Of a DNA stretch of 64,000 nt, positions 1 through 8,980 are shown piece by piece. The first letter of the stretch is position 1, and each line of letters opens with the position of its first letter. Below the pieces are notes generated by a model that saw only the letters and a list, made by a program, of their open reading frames with translations, did no database searches and was not told the DNA's origin. Both the position numbers and the translations under genes were made by a program. This DNA is from Lutimaribacter pacificus (lineage in GTDB: Bacteria; Pseudomonadota; Alphaproteobacteria; Rhodobacterales; Rhodobacteraceae), in contig NZ_FQZZ01000003.1 in the NCBI RefSeq assembly GCF_900142185.1, forward strand, positions 248,001 to 312,000, in the 5' to 3' direction.

Positions 1-1856
1 CGGCGTTCTTCCTCGACGCCCTTCAGCCCGCTTTCGTCCATGCTGCGCTGCGAGGGGAACAGCCCGTCCTCCCATCCCGGCAGGAACACGGCGGGAAATT
101 CCAGCCCCTTGGCGGCGTGCAGCGTCATGATTGACACTTTCTGCCCGCCATCGTCGGATTCGTTGTCCATCACCAGGCTGACATGTTCCAGGAACCCTTG
201 CAGGTTCTCGAATTCCTCAAGGTGGTTCACCAGTTCCTTGAGGTTCTCCAACCGCCCCGGCGCCTCGGGCGTCTTGTCGTTCTGCCACATCTCGGTATAG
301 CCGGATTCGTCCAGGATCAGGCCCGCCAGTTCGGTATGGTCCACGTCCCTGTCACCGGCCATCCGGCCCCAGCGCGCGATGTTGTCGACAAGAAACGACA
401 GTTGCGCCGCGCCCTTGCCGGTCAGGCGCTTTTCCCCGACCGCGATGCGCGCGCCCTCGACAAGGTTCACGCCGTTTTCGCGCGCGGTGCGCTGGATCGT
501 CTGCTGCGCCTTGTCGCCCAGCCCCCGTTTTGGCGTGTTGACGATGCGTTCGAAGGCAAGGTCGTCCTCGGGGCTGATGACGACCCGGAAATAGGCCATC
601 GCATCGCGGATCTCCATCCGCTCGTAGAATCGCGGCCCGCCGATCACGCGATAGGGCAGCCCGATGGTCAGGAACCGGTCCTCGAAGGCGCGCATCTGGT
701 GGCTCGCGCGCACGAGGATGGCGATTTCATCGAGACCGAAGGGCCGCATCCCGCGCGTGCCCTGCTGCATCGATTCGATCTCTTCGCCGATCCAGCGCGC
801 CTCTTCCTCGCCGTCCCAATGGCCGATCAGGCGAACCTTCTCGCCCTCTTGCGCCTCGGTCCACAATTCCTTGCCCAGCCGCCCCTCGTTGCCGCGAATG
901 ACGCCCGAGGCGGCGGCCAGGATATGCGGGGTCGAGCGGTAGTTCTGTTCCAGCCGCACCACCTGCGCGCCGGGAAAATCCTTTTCGAACCGCAGGATAT
1001 TGCCCACCTCGGCGCCGCGCCAGCCATAGATCGACTGGTCGTCGTCGCCCACGCAGCAGATATTGCGGTGCCCGCCTGCCAGCAGGCGCAGCCACATGTA
1101 TTGCGCCACGTTGGTGTCCTGGTATTCGTCCACAAGGATATAGCGGAACCAGCGGCGATATTGCTCCAGCACGTCGTCATGGGTCTGGAAGATGGTGACC
1201 ACATGCACCAGCAGATCGCCGAAATCGACGGCGTTCAGCTCCTTCAGCCGTGCCTGGTACTGGGCATACAGCTCCACCCCGCGATTGTTATAGGCGCCCG
1301 CCTCGCCCGCCGGCACCTTGTCGGGGGTCCAGCAGCGGTTTTTCCACTGGTCGATGATCCCCAGCAGCATCCGCGCCGGCCATCGCTTGTCGTCGATACT
1401 GGCGGCCTGCACCAGTTGCTTGAGCAGGCGCAGCTGGTCGTCGGTATCGAGAATCGTGAAATTGGTCTTGAGCCCCACCAGTTCCGCGTGGCGGCGCAGC
1501 AGCTTGACGCAGATCGAATGGAAGGTGCCCAGCCACGGCATCCCCTCGATCTGCTGGCCCAGCAGGCGGCCCACCCTGTCCTTCATCTCGCGCGCGGCCT
1601 TGTTGGTGAAGGTCACGGCAAGGATCTCGTTCGGGCGCGCGCGGCCGGTGTTCAGAAGGTGCACGATCCGCGTGGTCAGCGCCTTGGTCTTGCCGGTGCC
1701 CGCGCCCGCCAGCATCAGCACGGGGCCGTCCAGCGCCTCGACCGCCTGCCGCTGCGCGGGGTTCAACTCGTCCAGGTAAGGCGCCCCGCGCGGGGCCATC
1801 GCCCGCGACGAGAGCGACGCCCCCTCGAACGCATCCATTTCGTCAAAACTGCTCAT
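1..1856 (-). CDS. uvrD: ATP-dependent DNA helicase UvrD/PcrA (3' end outside the window)
   Basis: Superfamily 1A 3'-5' helicase that unwinds DNA in nucleotide-excision and mismatch repair. About 618 residues are visible; the family is about 750-800 long, so the C-terminus lies beyond base 1. Visible motifs: Walker A AGAGTGKT (about residues 50-57), motif Ia AVTFTNKAA, Walker B VDEYQDTN, motif III GDDDQSIYGWRG, motif IV LEQNYRS and motif V MTLHAAKGLEF. The start at 1854-1856 (MSSFDEMDAF) gives a normal short N-terminus before the helicase core, with only a weak ribosome-binding site. A LexA box lies about 41 bases upstream, so the gene is probably induced in the SOS response. UvrD and PcrA cannot be told apart from sequence alone. 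Confidence 0.95.
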   Translation of the reverse strand, partial: MSSFDEMDAFEGASLSSRAMAPRGAPYLDELNPAQRQAVEALDGPVLMLAGAGTGKTKALTTRIVHLLNTGRARPNEILAVTFTNKAAREMKDRVGRLLGQQIEGMPWLGTFHSICVKLLRRHAELVGLKTNFTILDTDDQLRLLKQLVQAASIDDKRWPARMLLGIIDQWKNRCWTPDKVPAGEAGAYNNRGVELYAQYQARLKELNAVDFGDLLVHVVTIFQTHDDVLEQYRRWFRYILVDEYQDTNVAQYMWLRLLAGGHRNICCVGDDDQSIYGWRGAEVGNILRFEKDFPGAQVVRLEQNYRSTPHILAAASGVIRGNEGRLGKELWTEAQEGEKVRLIGHWDGEEEARWIGEEIESMQQGTRGMRPFGLDEIAILVRASHQMRAFEDRFLTIGLPYRVIGGPRFYERMEIRDAMAYFRVVISPEDDLAFERIVNTPKRGLGDKAQQTIQRTARENGVNLVEGARIAVGEKRLTGKGAAQLSFLVDNIARWGRMAGDRDVDHTELAGLILDESGYTEMWQNDKTPEAPGRLENLKELVNHLEEFENLQGFLEHVSLVMDNESDDGGQKVSIMTLHAAKGLEFPAVFLPGWEDGLFPSQRSMDESGLKGVEEER

Positions 1857-1896
1857 GCCCCGACAATAGCGCCCCCTGCCCGCGAATTAAAGATAT

Positions 1897-1911
1897 GTTC
1901 AGCAATTGTTC
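1897..1911. promoter_or_regulatory. LexA (SOS) box upstream of uvrD
   Basis: GTTC-AGCAATT-GTTC is an exact GTTC-N7-GTTC direct repeat, the LexA operator known from Rhodobacter and Rhizobiales. It sits 41 bases before the uvrD start codon and also lies between uvrD and the divergent dehydrogenase gene. Confidence 0.8.
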
Positions 1912-1914
1912 TGC

Positions 1915-1972
1915 CTCCTCTCTCTGGAAATATTCCAGGGGGAGCGCGAGGGGGCTGGCCCCCTCGCTCCTG
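1915..1972 (+). repeat. Dispersed intergenic repeat, copy 1 (CTCTGGAAATATTCC core plus GC hairpin)
   Basis: A short conserved core (CTCTCTCTGGAAATATTCC) is followed by a GC-rich hairpin, arms about 1941-1955 and 1959-1970 with one bulged base. Related elements occur at 12311, 34123, 50478 and 63641 (inverted). Such elements are common between genes in roseobacters and may act as terminators or mRNA-end structures. Confidence 0.6.
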
Positions 1973-2032
1973 CCCTGCCCGGCTGCGCTGCGCGGTCTGG
2001 ACAATCGCGCAAAGCCGCGCCCAAATGCGGGG

Positions 2033-3169
2033 ATGGACCTGCATTCGCGTTACCCCGGTCTCGACGATCTCAGGCGCCGCGCCGAACGGCGTATCCCGCG
2101 ATTCGTCTGGGAATATCTCGACAGCGCCACGGGGACCGAGGCGACGATGCACCGCAACCGCGCCGCGCTTGATGCGATCCTGATGCGCCCGTCGATCCTG
2201 CACGGGCCGCTGGACCATGACACGACGGCAACCCTGATGGGCGACACATACGCCCTGCCCTTCGGCGTGGCGCCGGTGGGCATGTCGGGGCTGGTCTGGC
2301 CGGATGCCGAACGTATCCTGGCCCGCACCGCCGCCCGGGCTGGCATCCCCTATTGCCTGTCGACGGTGGCCTGCAAGACGCCCGAACAGGTCGGGCCGCT
2401 GACCGGCGGCCGGGGCTGGTTCCAGCTTTACCCGCCGAAAGACCCCGAAATTCGCCGCGACATGGTGGCCCGCGCCCGCGATGCCGGGTTTCGCACGCTG
2501 GTGCTGACGGTCGACCTGCCCGCGCCCTCGCGCCGCGAACGGCAGACGCGATCCGGCCTGACGCAGCCGCCGCGCCTGACCCCGCGCCTGCTGGCGCAGA
2601 TCGCCGCGCGGCCCGCATGGGCGCTGGCCACCGCGCGCCATGGCCGCCCGCGTATGCCCACCATCGCGAAATACGCCCCCGACACGCCCGGCATGGCCCC
2701 GACCGAGCATATCGGCTACATCCTGCGCACCTCGCCCGACTGGGATTACCTGCACTGGCTGCGCGATCACTGGGACGGGCCCTTTGTCGTCAAGGGTGTG
2801 CTGGAGCCGGAGGATGCCGCAAGGCTGGAGCAGGCGGGCGTCGACGGTATCTGGGTGTCGAACCACGCGGGCCGCCAGTTCGACGCCGCCCCCGCCAGTA
2901 TCGAGGTGCTGCCGGCGATCCGCGCGGCCACATCCCTGCCCATCATCTTCGACAGCGGCACGGGCGGGGGGCTGGATATCCTGCGCGCCCTGGCGCTGGG
3001 GGCCGACATGGTGATGATGGGCCGCGCCTGGCATTATGCGCTGGCGGCCCTTGGCCGTGACGGGCCGGCGCATCTGGTCGAAATGCTGAAACGCGATATC
3101 GAGGCGAATATGGGCCAGATCGGCGCCGCGCGCCTTGACCAGCTGCCCGAACGGCTGATCCGCGCCTGA
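2033..3169 (+). CDS. FMN-dependent alpha-hydroxy-acid dehydrogenase (L-lactate dehydrogenase-like)
   Basis: A 378-residue TIM-barrel flavoprotein that oxidises an L-2-hydroxy acid, possibly L-lactate, to the 2-oxo acid and passes electrons to quinone or oxygen. It starts MDLHSRYPGLDDLRRRA, as LldD-type proteins do. The catalytic His is in SNHAGRQFD (H278, R281). The C-terminal flavin loop reads DSGTGGGLDIL (from D307), while lactate and glycolate oxidases have Arg in the centre (DSGxRxGLD); that phosphate-contacting Arg is missing here. The in-frame reading extends upstream to 1895, but the ATG at 2033 matches family length. Substrate is uncertain, because lactate, mandelate and glycolate enzymes share these motifs. 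Confidence 0.85.
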   Translation: MDLHSRYPGLDDLRRRAERRIPRFVWEYLDSATGTEATMHRNRAALDAILMRPSILHGPLDHDTTATLMGDTYALPFGVAPVGMSGLVWPDAERILARTAARAGIPYCLSTVACKTPEQVGPLTGGRGWFQLYPPKDPEIRRDMVARARDAGFRTLVLTVDLPAPSRRERQTRSGLTQPPRLTPRLLAQIAARPAWALATARHGRPRMPTIAKYAPDTPGMAPTEHIGYILRTSPDWDYLHWLRDHWDGPFVVKGVLEPEDAARLEQAGVDGIWVSNHAGRQFDAAPASIEVLPAIRAATSLPIIFDSGTGGGLDILRALALGADMVMMGRAWHYALAALGRDGPAHLVEMLKRDIEANMGQIGAARLDQLPERLIRA

Positions 3170-3308
3170 CGCGCAGGGCATGTCAAACCTGTCGTGAAAT
3201 GTTACGGGAATCTTTCGGGCCGCGCATCTGCGGGACTTGCGCTGCGGTGCGGCATGACGCTAGCAATGCAGAACCTTACGTCAAATGACGGTGAAGAAGG
3301 AGCTGCCG

Positions 3309-6300
3309 ATGACCGAGTTCAGGAAAATTCTCATCGCGAACCGGGGTGAGATCGCCATCCGCGTGATGCGCGCGGCGAACGAGATGGGCAAGCGCACCGT
3401 CGCCGTCTTTGCCGAAGAGGACAAGCTGGGCCTGCACCGCTTCAAGGCGGACGAGGCCTATCGCATCGGCGAGGGGCTGGGCCCGGTGGCCGCCTACCTG
3501 TCGATCGACGAGATCATCCGCGTGGCGAAGGAAAGCGGCGCCGACGCGATCCACCCCGGCTATGGCCTGCTGTCGGAGAACCCCGATTTCGTCGATGCCT
3601 GCACCGCCGCCGGCATCACCTTTATCGGGCCGAAATCCGATACCATGCGCGCGCTCGGCGACAAGGCCAGCGCCCGCAAGGTCGCCATCGCGGCGGGCGT
3701 GCCGGTGATCCCGGCCACCGACGTTCTGGGCGACGATTTCGACGCCATCGCGCAGGAGGCGGACGAGATCGGTTATCCGCTGATGCTCAAGGCAAGCTGG
3801 GGCGGCGGCGGGCGCGGGATGCGCCCGATCAACGACCCGAAGGAGCTGAAGGAAAAGATCCTCGAAGGCCGGCGCGAGGCCGAAGCCGCCTTTGGCAATG
3901 GCGAGGGCTATCTGGAAAAGATGATCACCCGCGCGCGCCATGTCGAGGTGCAGATCCTCGGCGACAACCAGGGCAATATCTATCACCTTTACGAGCGCGA
4001 CTGCTCGGTCCAGCGCCGTAACCAGAAGGTCGTGGAACGCGCCCCCGCGCCCTACCTCTCCGATGCGCAGCGCGAGGAGCTGTGCGAACTGGGCCGCAAG
4101 ATCTGCGCCCATGTGAATTACGAATGCGCCGGCACGGTCGAATTCCTGATGGATATGGAGACCGGCAATTTCTACTTCATCGAGGTCAACCCCCGCGTAC
4201 AGGTCGAACATACCGTCACCGAGGAAGTGACCGGCATCGACATCGTGCAGGCCCAGATCATGATCGCCGAGGGCAAGTCGCTGGCCGAGGCCACCGGCAA
4301 GGCGTCGCAATACGACATCCGCCTGAACGGCCACGCGCTGCAATGCCGCGTGACGACAGAAGACCCGCAAAACAACTTCATCCCCGATTACGGCCGCATC
4401 ACCGCCTATCGCTCGGCCACCGGCATGGGCATTCGCCTCGATGGCGGCACGGCCTATGCGGGGGGCGTGATCACGCGCTATTACGACAGCCTGCTGACCA
4501 AGATCACCGCCTGGGCGCCGACGCCGGAAAAGGCCATTGCCCGGATGGACCGCGCCCTGCGCGAGTTCCGCATTCGCGGGGTCAGCACCAATATCGCCTT
4601 TGTCGAGAACCTGCTGAAACACCCCACCTTCCTGAACAACCAGTATACCACCCGGTTCATCGACGAGACGCCCGAGCTGTTCCGGTTCTCCAGGCGGCGC
4701 GACCGGGGCACCAAGGTGCTGACCTATATCGCCGACATCACCGTGAACGGGCATCCCGAAACCGCGGGTCGCGCGAAACCGCCCCTTGACCTGAAAGACC
4801 CGCGCCCGCCCGCGCCGCGTGGCGAACCGGCACCCGGCACCAAAACGCTGCTCGAGGAAAAGGGCGCCAAAGCGGTGGCCGACTGGATGCTGGCGCAGGA
4901 CCGGCTGCTGCTGACCGACACGACGATGCGCGACGGGCACCAGTCGCTGCTGGCGACGCGTATGCGCTCGATCGACATGATCCGGGTGGCGCCGGCCTAT
5001 GCGGCGAACCTGCCGGGCCTCTTCAGCGTGGAATGTTGGGGCGGCGCGACCTTCGACGTGGCCTATCGCTTTTTGCAGGAATGCCCCTGGCAACGCCTGC
5101 GCGACCTGCGCCGCGCGATGCCCAACGTGTTGACCCAGATGCTGCTGCGCGCGTCGAACGGGGTGGGGTACACCAACTATCCCGACAACGTGGTGCAGGA
5201 GTTCGTGCGGCAGGCGGCGGAAACCGGCGTCGATGTGTTCCGCGTCTTCGACAGCCTGAACTGGGTCGAGAACATGCGCGTGGCAATGGACGCGGTGATC
5301 GACAGCGGCAGGATCTGCGAAGGCGCGATCTGCTATACCGGCGATATCCTCGACCCCGACCGCGCCAAATACGACCTGAAATACTATGTCGGCATGGCCA
5401 AGGAACTGCAGGCCGCCGGCGCGCATGTGCTGGGGCTCAAGGACATGGCCGGGCTGCTGAAACCGCAGGCCGCGCGGGTGCTGGTCAGGGCGCTGAAGGA
5501 CGAGCTGGATATCCCCGTGCATTTCCACACCCACGACACCAGCGGCATTGCGGGCGCCACCGTCCTGGCGGCGGCCGATGCCGGGGTCGATGCGGTGGAC
5601 GCGGCAATGGACGCGTTCTCGGGCGGCACCTCGCAACCCTGCCTGGGCTCGATCACCGAGGCGCTGCGCCACACCGACCGCGACACCGGGCTGGATATCG
5701 AGCGTATCCGCGAGATCTCGGATTACTGGGAACAGGTGCGCGCGCAATACGCGGGGTTCGAATCCGGCCTGCAGGCCCCCGCCTCGGAGGTCTATCTGCA
5801 CGAGATGCCCGGCGGGCAGTTCACCAACCTCAAGGCACAGGCGCGCAGCCTCGGGCTGGAGGACAAATGGGCGCAGGTCGCCAGGACCTATGCGGACGTG
5901 AACCAGATGTTCGGCGATATCGTCAAGGTCACGCCGTCGTCCAAGGTGGTGGGCGACATGGCGCTGATGATGGTCAGCCAGGGCCTGACCCGCGCCGATG
6001 TCGAAGACCCGATGAAGGACGTGGCCTTTCCCGACTCGGTCGTGGACATGATGCGCGGCAACCTCGGCCAGCCGCCGGGCGGCTTTCCCAAGGCGATCCT
6101 GCGCAAGGTGCTGAAGGACGAAGACCCCAACACCGAACGCCCCGGCAAGCACCTGCCCCCCGTCGACCTGGAGGCGACGCTGAAGGAGCTGACGGACCAG
6201 CTCGACGGCAAGGGCATCGATAACGAGGACCTGAACGGCTACCTGATGTATCCCAAGGTGTTCCTGGACTACATGGGGCGCCACCGGCTTTACGGCCCGG

Positions 6301-6749
6301 TGCGCACGCTGCCGACGCGCACCTTCTTCTACGGGATGGAACCGGGCGAGGAAATCTCGGCCGAGATCGACCCCGGCAAGATCCTGGAAATCCGGCTGCA
6401 GGCGGTGGGCGAAACCGACGAGAAGGGCGAGGTCAAGGTGTTCTTCGAACTCAACGGCCAGCCGCGCTCGATCCGGGTGCCCGACCGCAAGGTCAAGTCC
6501 GAGGCCACCGCCCGGCCCAAGGCCGAGCACGCCAACCCCGCCCATGTCGGCGCGCCGATGCCCGGCGTCGTCGCCTCGGTCGCGGTGAGCGCGGGCCAGA
6601 AGGTGACCGAGGGCGACCTGCTGCTGACCATCGAGGCGATGAAGATGGAAACCGGCATCCACGCCGAACGCGACGCGGTGGTCAAGGCCGTGCACGTGCA
6701 ACCCGGCAGCCAGATCGACGCCAAGGATTTGCTGATCGAATTCGAGTGA
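3309..6749 (+). CDS. pyc: Pyruvate carboxylase
   Basis: Single-chain 1146-residue biotin enzyme making oxaloacetate from pyruvate, bicarbonate and ATP, which refills the TCA cycle. Domains in order: biotin carboxylase (about 1-450, starting KILIANRGEIAIR, ATP-grasp glycine loop KASWGGGGRGM at about 161), carboxyltransferase (about 530-800, TTMRDGHQS with D542, later LKDMAGLLKP), allosteric/tetramer linker, and the C-terminal biotin carrier with EAMKMETG, biotinyl Lys about K1112. Full length for the family. The ATG at 3309 is preferred over an in-frame ATG at 3285 because AAGGAG sits 6 bases before it. No partner subunit gene is needed, and it is flanked by unrelated genes. Confidence 0.97.
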   Translation: MTEFRKILIANRGEIAIRVMRAANEMGKRTVAVFAEEDKLGLHRFKADEAYRIGEGLGPVAAYLSIDEIIRVAKESGADAIHPGYGLLSENPDFVDACTAAGITFIGPKSDTMRALGDKASARKVAIAAGVPVIPATDVLGDDFDAIAQEADEIGYPLMLKASWGGGGRGMRPINDPKELKEKILEGRREAEAAFGNGEGYLEKMITRARHVEVQILGDNQGNIYHLYERDCSVQRRNQKVVERAPAPYLSDAQREELCELGRKICAHVNYECAGTVEFLMDMETGNFYFIEVNPRVQVEHTVTEEVTGIDIVQAQIMIAEGKSLAEATGKASQYDIRLNGHALQCRVTTEDPQNNFIPDYGRITAYRSATGMGIRLDGGTAYAGGVITRYYDSLLTKITAWAPTPEKAIARMDRALREFRIRGVSTNIAFVENLLKHPTFLNNQYTTRFIDETPELFRFSRRRDRGTKVLTYIADITVNGHPETAGRAKPPLDLKDPRPPAPRGEPAPGTKTLLEEKGAKAVADWMLAQDRLLLTDTTMRDGHQSLLATRMRSIDMIRVAPAYAANLPGLFSVECWGGATFDVAYRFLQECPWQRLRDLRRAMPNVLTQMLLRASNGVGYTNYPDNVVQEFVRQAAETGVDVFRVFDSLNWVENMRVAMDAVIDSGRICEGAICYTGDILDPDRAKYDLKYYVGMAKELQAAGAHVLGLKDMAGLLKPQAARVLVRALKDELDIPVHFHTHDTSGIAGATVLAAADAGVDAVDAAMDAFSGGTSQPCLGSITEALRHTDRDTGLDIERIREISDYWEQVRAQYAGFESGLQAPASEVYLHEMPGGQFTNLKAQARSLGLEDKWAQVARTYADVNQMFGDIVKVTPSSKVVGDMALMMVSQGLTRADVEDPMKDVAFPDSVVDMMRGNLGQPPGGFPKAILRKVLKDEDPNTERPGKHLPPVDLEATLKELTDQLDGKGIDNEDLNGYLMYPKVFLDYMGRHRLYGPVRTLPTRTFFYGMEPGEEISAEIDPGKILEIRLQAVGETDEKGEVKVFFELNGQPRSIRVPDRKVKSEATARPKAEHANPAHVGAPMPGVVASVAVSAGQKVTEGDLLLTIEAMKMETGIHAERDAVVKAVHVQPGSQIDAKDLLIEFE

Positions 6750-6858
6750 CGCCCGACGGAACCGCCCGCCCCTGCGGCAATTGGCCCTCCGGGGCCGGCC
6801 TTTCATTATCCTTGCCGATACGCAGCTTGGCGGGGACGGACATTTTTTGGAGAGTACC

Positions 6859-7248
6859 ATGGCCCTTGCCATCACCCCGCTTTACGCCGGCCTTCTGGGC
6901 CTTGTCTTTGCCGTTCTCAGCGCCGAGGTGATCCGCGCACGGGCACGGGCCAACGTCTCGGTGGGCGATGGCGGCGATCCCGGTCTGATGCTGGCCATGC
7001 GCGTTCAGGGCAATTTCGTCGAATACGTGCCCTTCGCCCTGCTGCTGATCGCGATGGCGGAAATACAGGGGGCGCCCGGCTGGGCGTTGCACGGGCTGGG
7101 CGCCGTACTGCTGCTGTCGCGGGTGATGCACGCACTGGGCCTGCGCCGGAGCCCCTCGGTCCCGCCCCTGCGCGGCGGCGGCTTTGCGCTGAGCCTTCTG
7201 GTGCTGGTGATCGCCGCCGCGCTCAACATCCTCTACGCCCTGAACTGA
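6859..7248 (+). CDS. MAPEG-family membrane protein
   Basis: A 129-residue integral membrane protein of the MAPEG family (membrane-associated proteins in eicosanoid and glutathione metabolism). About four hydrophobic helices are visible, and the family-typical segment MLAMRVQGNFVEYVPFALLL follows the first loop. Bacterial members are mostly uncharacterised; some have glutathione-transferase or peroxidase activity, which cannot be assigned here. The ATG at 6859 has GGAGAG five bases upstream; the in-frame ATG at 6781 would add a poorly hydrophobic leader that overlaps the pyc tail region. It follows pyc on the same strand with about a 110-base gap and may be transcribed separately. Confidence 0.85.
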   Translation: MALAITPLYAGLLGLVFAVLSAEVIRARARANVSVGDGGDPGLMLAMRVQGNFVEYVPFALLLIAMAEIQGAPGWALHGLGAVLLLSRVMHALGLRRSPSVPPLRGGGFALSLLVLVIAAALNILYALN

Positions 7249-7341
7249 GGCCGCCTGCCCCGCCGCAACGGGCATTGCGATCGTGACCGGCGGGCTGCTT
7301 GCGGGGCAGGAAATAATTTCCCGGGGGGCGGCATTTTCCTC

Positions 7342-7370
7342 TTGCAGCATCCGGTCAGATTTCATATCTC
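7342..7370 (+). promoter_or_regulatory. Candidate sigma-70 promoter for tRNA-Gly
   Basis: TTGCAG, a 17-base spacer, then TATCTC; the -10 element ends 16 bases before the tRNA. Two other tRNA genes in the window have similarly spaced elements. The match is moderate. Confidence 0.4.
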
Positions 7371-7386
7371 CCCGCTACCCAAGGAC

Positions 7387-7461
7387 GCGGGCGTAGCTCA
7401 GGGGTAGAGCATTACCTTGCCAAGGTAAGGGTCGTGAGTTCGAATCTCATCGCCCGCTCCA
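7387..7461 (+). tRNA. tRNA-Gly(GCC), copy 1
   Basis: Full cloverleaf with encoded CCA. Acceptor stem GCGGGCG/CGCCCGC, anticodon stem TTACC/GGTAA around loop TTGCCAA, anticodon GCC at 7419-7421, T-loop TTCGAAT. Identical over 75 bases to the copy at 7523. Confidence 0.97.
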
Positions 7462-7477
7462 TAGGGTCTCATGAATG

Positions 7478-7501
7478 GGCGCCGGTTTCAGGCGCCTTTT
7501 T
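7478..7501 (+). terminator. Intrinsic terminator between the two tRNA-Gly genes
   Basis: GGCGCC, a 7-base loop, GGCGCC, then five T. It lies 17 bases after the CCA of the first tRNA and 22 bases before the second, so the second copy may need its own promoter or read-through. Confidence 0.65.
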
Positions 7502-7522
7502 CATTGCAGGGCAGGCATCCGG

Positions 7523-7597
7523 GCGGGCGTAGCTCAGGGGTAGAGCATTACCTTGCCAAGGTAAGGGTCGTGAGTTCGAATCTCATCGCCCGCTCCA
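7523..7597 (+). tRNA. tRNA-Gly(GCC), copy 2
   Basis: Exact 75-base duplicate of the gene at 7387, offset by 136 bases, anticodon GCC at 7555-7557, CCA encoded. The flanks are not duplicated beyond one or two bases, so only the tRNA itself is repeated. Confidence 0.97.
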
Positions 7598-7745
7598 GAT
7601 GCCGGTTGCCCCATCCCTCCGCATCCCCGGATTGTTTTTCGCCTGTGGCAGCGCGGCACGGGGTCGCGCCATTGCGCGCCGCGCCCCCTTTCCCCGCAGG
7701 CGCCACGGGCCTATAAGCGGCCCGAACCAGGAAACGAGGCCGCCC

Positions 7746-8333
7746 ATGCGCACCGCCAGCATCACCCGCAAGACCGCGGAAACCGACATCTCGGTCGAGA
7801 TCGACCTAGACGGCACCGGCACCTATGACAACGAAACCGGCGTGGGGTTCTTCGATCACATGCTGGACCAGCTTGCCCGCCACGCGCTGATCGACATGCG
7901 CGTGCGCTGCAAGGGCGACCTGCATATCGACGATCACCACAGCGTCGAGGATGTTGGCATCGCGCTGGGGCAGGCATTGACGCAGGCGCTTGGCGACAAG
8001 CGCGGCATCCGGCGCTATGGCGAATGCGCGCTGCCGATGGACGATGCGCAGGTGCGTTGCGCGCTCGACCTGTCGGGGCGGCCGTTCCTTGTCTGGGATA
8101 TCGACATGCCGACGCCGAAAATCGGCACGTTCGACACCGAGCTGGTGCGCGAATTCTTCCAGGCGTTCAGCACCCATGGCGGCATCACGCTGCACCTGCA
8201 CCGGGTCTGCGGGTTCAACAGCCACCACATCGCCGAGGCCGCGTTCAAGGCGGTGGCGCGCGCGCTGCGCGTGGCGGTGGAAACCGATCCGCGCAAATCC
8301 GACGCCGTGCCCTCGACCAAGGGGACGCTCTGA
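7746..8333 (+). CDS. hisB: Imidazoleglycerol-phosphate dehydratase
   Basis: A 195-residue enzyme that dehydrates imidazole glycerol phosphate to imidazole acetol phosphate in histidine synthesis, using manganese. The metal-binding His clusters are present: HMLDQLARH near residues 39-47, [17 protein letters not shown] in the first repeat and the matching [13 protein letters not shown] in the second. This is the stand-alone dehydratase; no phosphatase domain is fused. The ATG at 7746 starts the conserved R-x-A-x-I-x-R-x-T-x-E-T segment; the longer reading frame from 7599 overlaps the tRNA and is not used. hisH follows two bases after the stop. Confidence 0.96.
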   Translation: MRTASITRKTAETDISVEIDLDGTGTYDNETGVGFFDHMLDQLARHALIDMRVRCKGDLHIDDHHSVEDVGIALGQALTQALGDKRGIRRYGECALPMDDAQVRCALDLSGRPFLVWDIDMPTPKIGTFDTELVREFFQAFSTHGGITLHLHRVCGFNSHHIAEAAFKAVARALRVAVETDPRKSDAVPSTKGTL

Positions 8334-8335
8334 CC

Positions 8336-8974
8336 GTGACGACCGTCATCATCGACTACGAAAGCGGCAACCTGCATTCCGCCGAAAAGGCGTTTCAGCG
8401 CATGGCGGGCGAGGTCGGCGCCGGGGCCGTCACCGTGACGTCAGACCCCGACACGGTGCGCCGGGCCGACCGGATCGTGCTGCCGGGCGACGGGGCCTTT
8501 CCCGCCTGCCGGGCACAGCTTTTCGACCATCGCGGGCTGTTCGAGGCGATGGAAGAGGTGGTGATCGCGGGCGGCAAGCCGTTCCTGGGCATCTGCATCG
8601 GGATGCAGATGCTGGCGACCCGCGGGCTGGAATACGAGGAAACGCCGGGCTTCGACTGGGTGTCCGGCACGGTCACGCGGATCGCGCCCGCCGATCCCGC
8701 GCTCAAGGTGCCGCATATGGGGTGGAACGACCTGGTGATCGACCAGCCGCACCCGGTATTCGACGGCATCGAAACCGGGCACCACGCCTATTTCGTGCAT
8801 TCCTATCACATGCTGGTGGACGATCCCGCGCAACTGCTGGCGCATGTGGATTATGGCGGTCCGGTCACCGCGGTCGTGGGCCGCGACAACATCCTCGGGA
8901 TGCAGTTCCACCCCGAGAAAAGCCAAGCCACGGGGTTGCGCATGATCGGCAATTTCCTGCGCTGGACGCCCTGA
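8336..8974 (+). CDS. hisH: Imidazole glycerol phosphate synthase, glutaminase subunit
   Basis: A 212-residue class I amidotransferase that releases ammonia from glutamine and passes it to HisF. Catalytic triad visible: C87 in GICIGMQ and H192/E194 in FHPEKSQ. The oxyanion segment PGDGAF is present. The start is GTG at 8336, two bases after the hisB stop, giving the expected MTTVIIDYESGNLHS N-terminus; no ATG fits. Its partner hisF is 2.2 kb downstream, beyond three opposite-strand genes. Confidence 0.95.
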   Translation: MTTVIIDYESGNLHSAEKAFQRMAGEVGAGAVTVTSDPDTVRRADRIVLPGDGAFPACRAQLFDHRGLFEAMEEVVIAGGKPFLGICIGMQMLATRGLEYEETPGFDWVSGTVTRIAPADPALKVPHMGWNDLVIDQPHPVFDGIETGHHAYFVHSYHMLVDDPAQLLAHVDYGGPVTAVVGRDNILGMQFHPEKSQATGLRMIGNFLRWTP

Positions 8975-8980
8975 CCGCCC

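Noticed and set aside
183-2183. Long plus-strand reading frame over uvrD
   Set aside because: It is the antisense of uvrD; all helicase motifs are on the minus strand. Long mirror frames like this occur over most genes here because of the high GC content.
3276-6875. 1199-codon minus-strand reading frame over pyc
   Set aside because: The plus strand encodes complete pyruvate carboxylase; the mirror frame has no recognisable domain.
7471-7716. 81-codon reading frame over tRNA-Gly copy 2
   Set aside because: It runs through a tRNA gene and has no ribosome-binding site.
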